Below the pieces are notes generated by a model. That model saw only the letters and a list, made by a program, of their open reading frames with translations. It had not been told where the DNA came from and ran no database searches. This document shows positions 58,297 through 64,000 of a stretch of DNA of 64,000 nt, one piece after another. Each line of letters starts with the position of its first letter. Positions within the stretch are counted from its first letter, which is position 1. Origin of the DNA: Marsupella aquatica (Eukaryota > Marchantiophyta); NCBI GenBank assembly GCA_973895155.1, contig OZ316895.1:6634001-6698000 (forward strand), written 5' to 3'. The position numbers were made by a program, and so were the translations under genes.

Positions 58297-60220
58297 CTGA
58301 ACTGTCTTTGAAAGTCAATAGGAGTCAAGACAAGATCAGAGACCTGATGAGCCGGGCTGATGAGTTTAATTCATCGAGCTCCAACTGCAAACAATATTCG
58401 TGACACAGGAGCTGTGTTGCAGGAAGAGCTCAAGATGTACCGTTTTGAGATGCAGTTTGGGCATCATGTTCAGTGTGCAAAACTTTAAGTTAATTGCGGG
58501 CGCCTTTGGTAACAAGTACAAGGGTACGCTTGTAGAACACATATTGCACTTCACTAGTGTGGGAAGTCCTATTAGTCTTTCAAAGAATATTGACTACTGT
58601 CTGTCCTGCTTTTCCTCAACTCTTGTTCAATGCCTTTACACCATAAGTGTTGTACATTCCCATGAGGAAAGTAGGGCATCTATAAATGAAAATTTCCTCT
58701 AGCTTCCCATGCCCATTGTAGGTATATATGACATTGTTGATGTGAGCGGTGTTGCAGTGCACACCACTTCAATGCACGCAGTTTGTTGAATGTGTTTTTT
58801 TTGCTTGTAGTGCAAGTTTGTGTATTACATTTTGCCTTGATTAATGGCCATATCAAAGATGTGCTGTAGTCATTTTAAGGAGGGCATCCCTCCGCCTCGA
58901 TCTTTGGAGCCGGCCGATCTGTGGCCTATGCAGGAGGCCGGAGGCCCCAAAGGGCAAACCAAAGGATGTGTGTCAGATTTTGCAGAAGGATGCCCCAAAA
59001 TTGAGACCAAAGCTTTTGTGCAGCAGAACTTGTTGCTCCTCCATTGTGTCGTTGGCCTCTACAGACGTGATGGACGAGGATCAGCCTAATCGTACCGCAT
59101 CTGCCCCACTAAAGGAAGAGCAGGTTACCCGCTGGACGGGTCAATACACGGAAAAAGCATATTTGGGTTATGGCGACAACAGCTGCTGAAGTCCAGGACT
59201 CCAACCATTGCCGAACTTGATCAGGTGCGCTTGTGGTCGTGGGAGGCAAGAAGAAGTATCGACTTGGTTGAAGGCAGATGCAAAAGTCCATTCAGACTTG
59301 GCACAAAAAGTTTGCAAAAAATGGAGGGACGCCATCAGAACCATAGATTATGCCAATGTACTATGTGAACAATAATCATCATTAGGCCCTGAATGTAGAG
59401 TTTGTGTTAGTAGCACAGGCTACTTTAATTCCAAACCTCTGCTAATTTTGAATGCGCCACTTTGCAATTTTGCCGATTAATGTGAGACATTCACATTCAT
59501 TGTACCTTGCGCTATTGCATTAAGTTGACTACTGCAGCTTTGCCATACTCTGTGTGCTGTCCCGTATGCCTTTGTATGATGTGCCTCAGTTCACATTCAT
59601 GTTATTCACAAAGTACTTCAACAATCTGCTGTCCCAAAGTGCAGACACTAGAAGCCAAATGCATGCGGGAAAGAATGTACTACATTCATGGTAAAATCAG
59701 TGCTCACTTGATAATTGTTGGCAAAAATGCTGCTTGCATGAAGGCTCTTTATTAAATACTCCATTGTCTTTGCGCACAGCTGAACACTGGCGAGAACCAT
59801 CAAAACTTGCATGGCAAACTATATCCTAACCTAATTTGAAATGGGAGGTCTTATATATCTGTCTAAGCATAGGACTGTGCTGCCCTGTCTGCATATCAAA
59901 TATGAATACTCCTAAATGGAATGTAGGGACTGAATGGTCCTAAGTAAACAGTTTCAAGTACCATTCACATCCACTCTGACTGTAGGCACCTCTAATTATG
60001 TTTAGGCACGACCGGGCTCAACGTGCACAAGGCCAGAAGGCTCAAACAATTAGACATTCACATTGTTACAACATATCATGTACGTAACAAATCATCGGCA
60101 ACACTTCCAAAATAAAACAAGTACTGGAGGGTATAAAGGTTTCAGTATGTCTACCCCATACCTCATTCAGAGAACAAAAAACCCAGAGGTCTACGATGAA
60201 GTTTGAGAGCCTCATCCATG
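58297..60220. other. Interior of the Harbinger relic, no intact gene
   Basis: Between the Myb-like gene and the transposase. Fragments at about 58844-59395 (EEQVTRWTGQYTEKAYLGYG, and after frame shifts KVCKKWRDAIRTIDYANVL) look like a decayed exon of unknown family. The remainder is AT-rich without coding signal. Confidence 0.45.
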
Positions 60221-60507
60221 CTCGGGGGGTTAACTAAATATATATTTTGGGGTACCACGTGCGATCCTAGCCTAATATAAATACACATATTTTATAAAGA
60301 GAATATTCCAAGAATATTCTCTATTTTCAATATTAATAACCTATTTTACTTTATAAAGGGTATATATTAAAGAATATTCTATAAACATGAGTTTATAATA
60401 CCTTCTTTTGCCTCCTACGCTTTTTAAAAATTTAGTTAAAATCTGCCAAAAATACCTATTTTGGATCACACGTGGTTCCTAAGATTTTTGATAGTCAACC
60501 CCCCGAG
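60221..60507. mobile_element. 287-bp MITE with 8-bp target duplication
   Basis: Terminal inverted repeats of about 45-50 bp begin CTCGGGGGGTT at 60221 and close with its inverse AACCCCCCGAG at 60507. The flanks are an exact 8-bp direct duplication, CATCCATG, at 60213-60220 and 60508-60515. The interior is AT-rich and has further inverted structure around GAATATTC words. An 8-bp duplication suggests a hAT- or P-type source element; the G-rich terminus does not match the standard hAT CAGGG, so the superfamily is left open. Confidence 0.93.
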
Positions 60508-60628
60508 CATCCATGACCCTCACTAGCAGAGCATTGCCCACAACGGTAACTCCATGCCTAGAAACACATCCAAGGTTTAGACCCCTCCCCTCATGTGTCA
60601 TGTCAATTTCTGCGTCGTAACTACTGGT

Positions 60629-61634
60629 TCATTCATCATTTTGGCTCAAAACATAGTTGTGGAGTTTTCCACAAACCTTGACCCATTGCACCATTGATGC
60701 ACTGTCCTTTGTTTCATTCAGCTGAACTCTGACTTCTTTCAAAGAATGCCAACAAGATTTAAAAACCCCAATGCAATGTTCATTTGTGACACAAGCTTTA
60801 GCAACACATGTTTTGAATTCTTCTTTGTCAAACACAAGGTCTGCCCTCTTAAAAGCACAAACAAAATGAGGCAATGCTTGATAACCAGAATCCCCAAGCA
60901 GGTTTTGGTCTTCTTAAAACATGTGGGTACTTCCAACACCAGAGCAATAACCCCACAGGTGATTTCCTCAAACATGTGAGGTCGAAGCAGGAACCAAGCA
61001 TTCTTGCAAAACAAATATAGAGCACAATTTGCACTACAACCTTTTAAACCCAAAGTAGTAATTAATAATACATGTAAACACAAAGTGGAAGTACTTACCT
61101 GTGAACATGAAGAGAATCTTCCGTCCGCGGTCACAAATGACTTGAACTTTCATGGAATACCTGCATTTTTTTTTCATAGTAGCAGCCACTCTCCGTGGTG
61201 GTGTGGTCGTTGAGTTAGTGGTAAGAGCGGTGCATCTATGAGGCCCAAACATCCACAAAAGCCAAGTTTGGCAAATGCTTCCAGGATCAGTGCACGGTCC
61301 CTCCTGGTTGGCCATTGAATCTGGTCTTTCTGTGCATCCTCAAGTGCAAGAAAGCACCGCTTAGAGAAATGCACCAAAGTTCCATTGCTGACGCCCCAGT
61401 TTGGGAAAGGTGATTCAGGCAAGCACCATTGCCATCATGCCCAAGATGGTCGAGACAGACAACCAGCGGGACAACCAGCTGCCTCACAACAGGTGCCTGC
61501 TCATGTCTAGACTCATTCTTGAAGATTGGGTGAGGCTCTATCAATTCGAGGAGGTGGAAAAAGGACCTCTTGTCCATCCTTGTCATTTGTCTAAACAATC
61601 GTTCAGGCAAGTTGTGAAAAAACTGTGTTGCCAA
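60629..61634 (-). pseudogene. PIF/Harbinger DDE transposase, decayed
   Basis: On the minus strand: an N-terminal MDKRSFFHLLELIEPHPIF, then after a frame change near 61410 NWGVSNGTLVHFSKRCFLAL and LGLIDAPLLPLTQRPHH (first catalytic Asp; relatives have DGT). Next come RYSMKVQVICDRGRKILF (second Asp) and a GTAAGTA donor near 61098, followed in a later segment by GDSGYQALPHFVCAFKR (third acidic site region) and VTNEHCIGVFKSCWHSLKEV, CGKLHNYVL at the C-terminus with a stop at 60629. The order is that of DDE_Tnp_4 transposases. At least two frame changes make it inactive. It converges on the Myb-like gene at 57193. Confidence 0.85.
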
Positions 61635-61649
61635 CTCATTTGACTTTAA

Positions 61650-64000
61650 TTACAGTTATGTGATGAGGAACTTTATAGGTAGCAAGTGTTATACATCAAA
61701 AAATAAAGCTCAGAAAGGTCAGCTACATTTTGTGCCTCTAGCTTCAGAGTCATATTTTCTGTTTGAGTAAGAGGAATCATCCACATTTGCTCCTGACCCA
61801 TTGCTGCTGGAATATTGAGGAGGGTTGATGCAATGAAAGCACTCGAGCTACTTCCACCATCGGATTCGCTCCCAAAGCTATGCAACATGATGTTTAATTG
61901 CACTTTTGCTTCACCTGTCTCAAGTGTTTCTCAAGGCATGATGCTGACAATCTTGGAGACAAGGCAGTGGTATGTCATAGAGGACATACTTTACAACACA
62001 ACACAGTATAATTGCTAGCCATATATGTTTGTAAATTTGAGAGGTAATTAAAGCACAAGAATGCACATGACTCACATTCACAACAAAGCAATAAAGAAAT
62101 GTTGGAAAAATTCAATTTCATTCAAAGGTCTCAAAATAGTACATACTATGTAACTACACAGATATGATACTACGTTTAGCTTCTAAGTCTGTGTCCTGCA
62201 AGGCCACAATCAGATCAACCTAGATCTACTTTGCACTTTTAGGTTTCTATGGGGCGCGAGAAGTCTTTGCCTTGGCAGGAGTGAACTGATCGAGTAGGAC
62301 TTGCTGGTGTCTTGTGCCTGTACTACACAGGACTTTGGCATATATCATCAAGGATAGAAACTCTCTAGATGTGCAACTCCAGATCCTTCACAGACATGGT
62401 AACATGCAATCTAGGGCATTTTTGCACAATTGCTTTGACTGTCCCCATCTGAATGTGTTCAGACATTGTTGAAAAGTTGAGTGCAGAGGAATTGAGTAGA
62501 ATGGATGCACTATCCCATGTTTGAGCTCGCAATGGCTTGCAAGCAACGTGCACAACATCAAACAAAATCAATTGGAACCTGGAATTATGGACTCCTGGCA
62601 GGTTATGGCCACATCAGGGTCCAAACTCCAAGGATTTTCCGCAAGGAACACCAGTAGGGATAAATAAGCAAATTTCCTAGGGGAGGGATTTGGGGCAACA
62701 TAGTTCCCAACCCAAACATTAGCTCTAAAATATTCAACTTTCCCTGGCTGAAACCTGTTCTCCTCGATGTCTGTGAGTGAAGTCCATTAAGCCATTGCCT
62801 GGAGGAGCAAAAGGAGAGTGGACATTGAGCAGAGCATGAGTGACAGAGCATGAGTGACAGACATTTGAATACACTGAGCAGAACAAAGTAGAGCATTCAA
62901 GTATTGGAGAATCAAACAGCCCCAGCGATGAACAAAGTGACTTTTAATCAAAGTGGGTCCCAGTGTCTTTGTCTTCTAGCAAGTTATTCCAAACTGATTC
63001 CTTCAGCCCTTGCTTTGGTAAGAAAAAACACTCAAAGCTGCCTAGTGGTGAGAGTTGGGCTCATAAAATACTACAGTAATACAGTCACTCACTAAATACA
63101 AACTAGTTCCTATGTGGTGACGTTTGTTGTCGGGATGTATATAATAAATGGTGTAAGGCCAAGAGTTTTACAGAATAATGGGGTAAGATAACTGGAGATG
63201 CTTGACGACCGCTACCCGAAGTTTGAGTGATCTGCTGCTGCTAGCCAAACCACCTACAAGCTAGAAAAAAAGAAGCCCAGACAGCAACGTATTCATTTCA
63301 AGATTACAACTACGGTAGCAGATGATTTGGGTTTTGCGTTGCTGGCAACCAACTACCATGTGGTCAACTGTGATACTATCTCAATCAATCATCTATGTTT
63401 GGTTCATTACGGTCTTTTGTCGCAAATCTCTTGCAAGCCAATATGCGGGCGGACAATTCGAAGCAGCCTTAAAGCTTCGACCAGCAGAAGTGGCAGCTTA
63501 CGCCTTCTGACGTACAGCGTTGCAATGTCTTTGTCTGGATACTAGACTGAGGTATGTGCACTCAGGATAGTGGAAAACTTTCAATTCAATTGTGATCCAG
63601 ATATATGTTCAGCTACACAAATTGCGTACATCTTTGCGAATAGGCCGACTCTATGGAATTGAACAGTTGTTTACTGAGACGGCATATCCACTGCATATCC
63701 ACTGTCAAATTTGGTAGACGAACTTGTTCTCGTTTGCATGCCTGTGCATATATATATCACGCGCTTAGAAGGCACTGAGAATTGTACGTTGGGCCTCTAC
63801 CTTAGTTATGACATAAAGTTACCTGCGAGGTTCGTTCTAGATTCTAGCTCAAGTGATTTGAGTATTAAATTTTTGACAAGATCTTGGGATCTTCAATTCT
63901 AGTCCAAACCAATATCGGATGGAAATTTTCCAAGAATGAGAAATCTGGACTCAGTTTATGCGAGATAGAGACAAGAAGTGGTCGAAATGGATTCTGTATT
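61650..64000. other. Right end of the window, no supported gene
   Basis: On the minus strand near 62580-62790 a ~60-codon open frame reads KVEYFRANVWVGNYVAPNPS and PRKFAYLSLLVFLAENPWSL, protein-like but isolated and unrecognised. Another at 61673-61903 is Ser-rich (GSESDGGSSSSAFIASTLL). They may be fragments of one decayed gene or of the Harbinger element. From 62.9 kb to the end nothing is seen. Confidence 0.4.

Noticed and set aside
63440-63500. CTTCGACCAGCAGAAG word shared with the cluster at 23.3-23.5 kb
   Set aside because: The shared stretch is short and no larger homologous unit could be traced by eye.

Overview
The window looks like nuclear DNA of a non-seed land plant (bryophyte, lycophyte or fern grade). 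The evidence is spliceosomal introns with GT/AG borders, a plant-type DSS1 proteasome subunit, a microbial-type terpene synthase-like gene (a class known from non-seed plants), and a landscape dominated by decayed transposons, MITEs and satellite arrays. One assembly gap of 100 N lies at 50084-50183. The species cannot be named from the sequence.

Layout. 1-4.6 kb: intergenic DNA, then a 5'-truncated, frameshifted Copia retrotransposon with a probable 3' LTR. 7.4-10.4 kb: a two-exon gene for a type II membrane protein resembling the NXPE/PC-esterase family. 14.4-14.7 kb (minus): an intact DSS1/SEM1 gene. 15-25 kb: repeat-rich DNA with a four-copy dispersed repeat, two ~0.6 kb inverted arms ending in a shared terminal sequence, a 24-bp minisatellite and other duplications. 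25.9-29.3 kb (minus): a decayed gene with a DUF7869-like, transposase-like region.

29.3-47.8 kb is the most unusual part. It holds two satellite arrays, three F-box-like copies, a Cys-rich protein, and a chain of exons on the plus strand. In order the exons encode an F-box-like domain, a ParB/DGQHR-like domain, a region shaped like a degenerate DNA methyltransferase, a Glu-rich coiled coil, a Ulp1-type peptidase (catalytic His replaced by Tyr) and three FCP1/NIF-type phosphatase-like domains. Most exon junctions agree in phase, so much of this may once have been one very large gene. Nearly all its introns, the flanks and the arrays carry variants of one CGCG-rich palindrome. Many in-frame stops, mostly TGA, show decay. 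I read this as a relic of a large, apparently undescribed multidomain mobile element; that reading is inference.

52.7-55.1 kb: a probably functional four-exon MTPSL terpene synthase with a TATA-like box upstream and a strong hairpin downstream. 57-61.6 kb: remains of a PIF/Harbinger transposon (Myb-like protein on plus, DDE transposase on minus), with a precise 287-bp MITE flanked by an 8-bp target duplication just past the transposase stop. The rest, to 64 kb, holds no convincing gene.

The likely living host genes are the NXPE-like gene, DSS1 and the terpene synthase. They show no sign of acting together.
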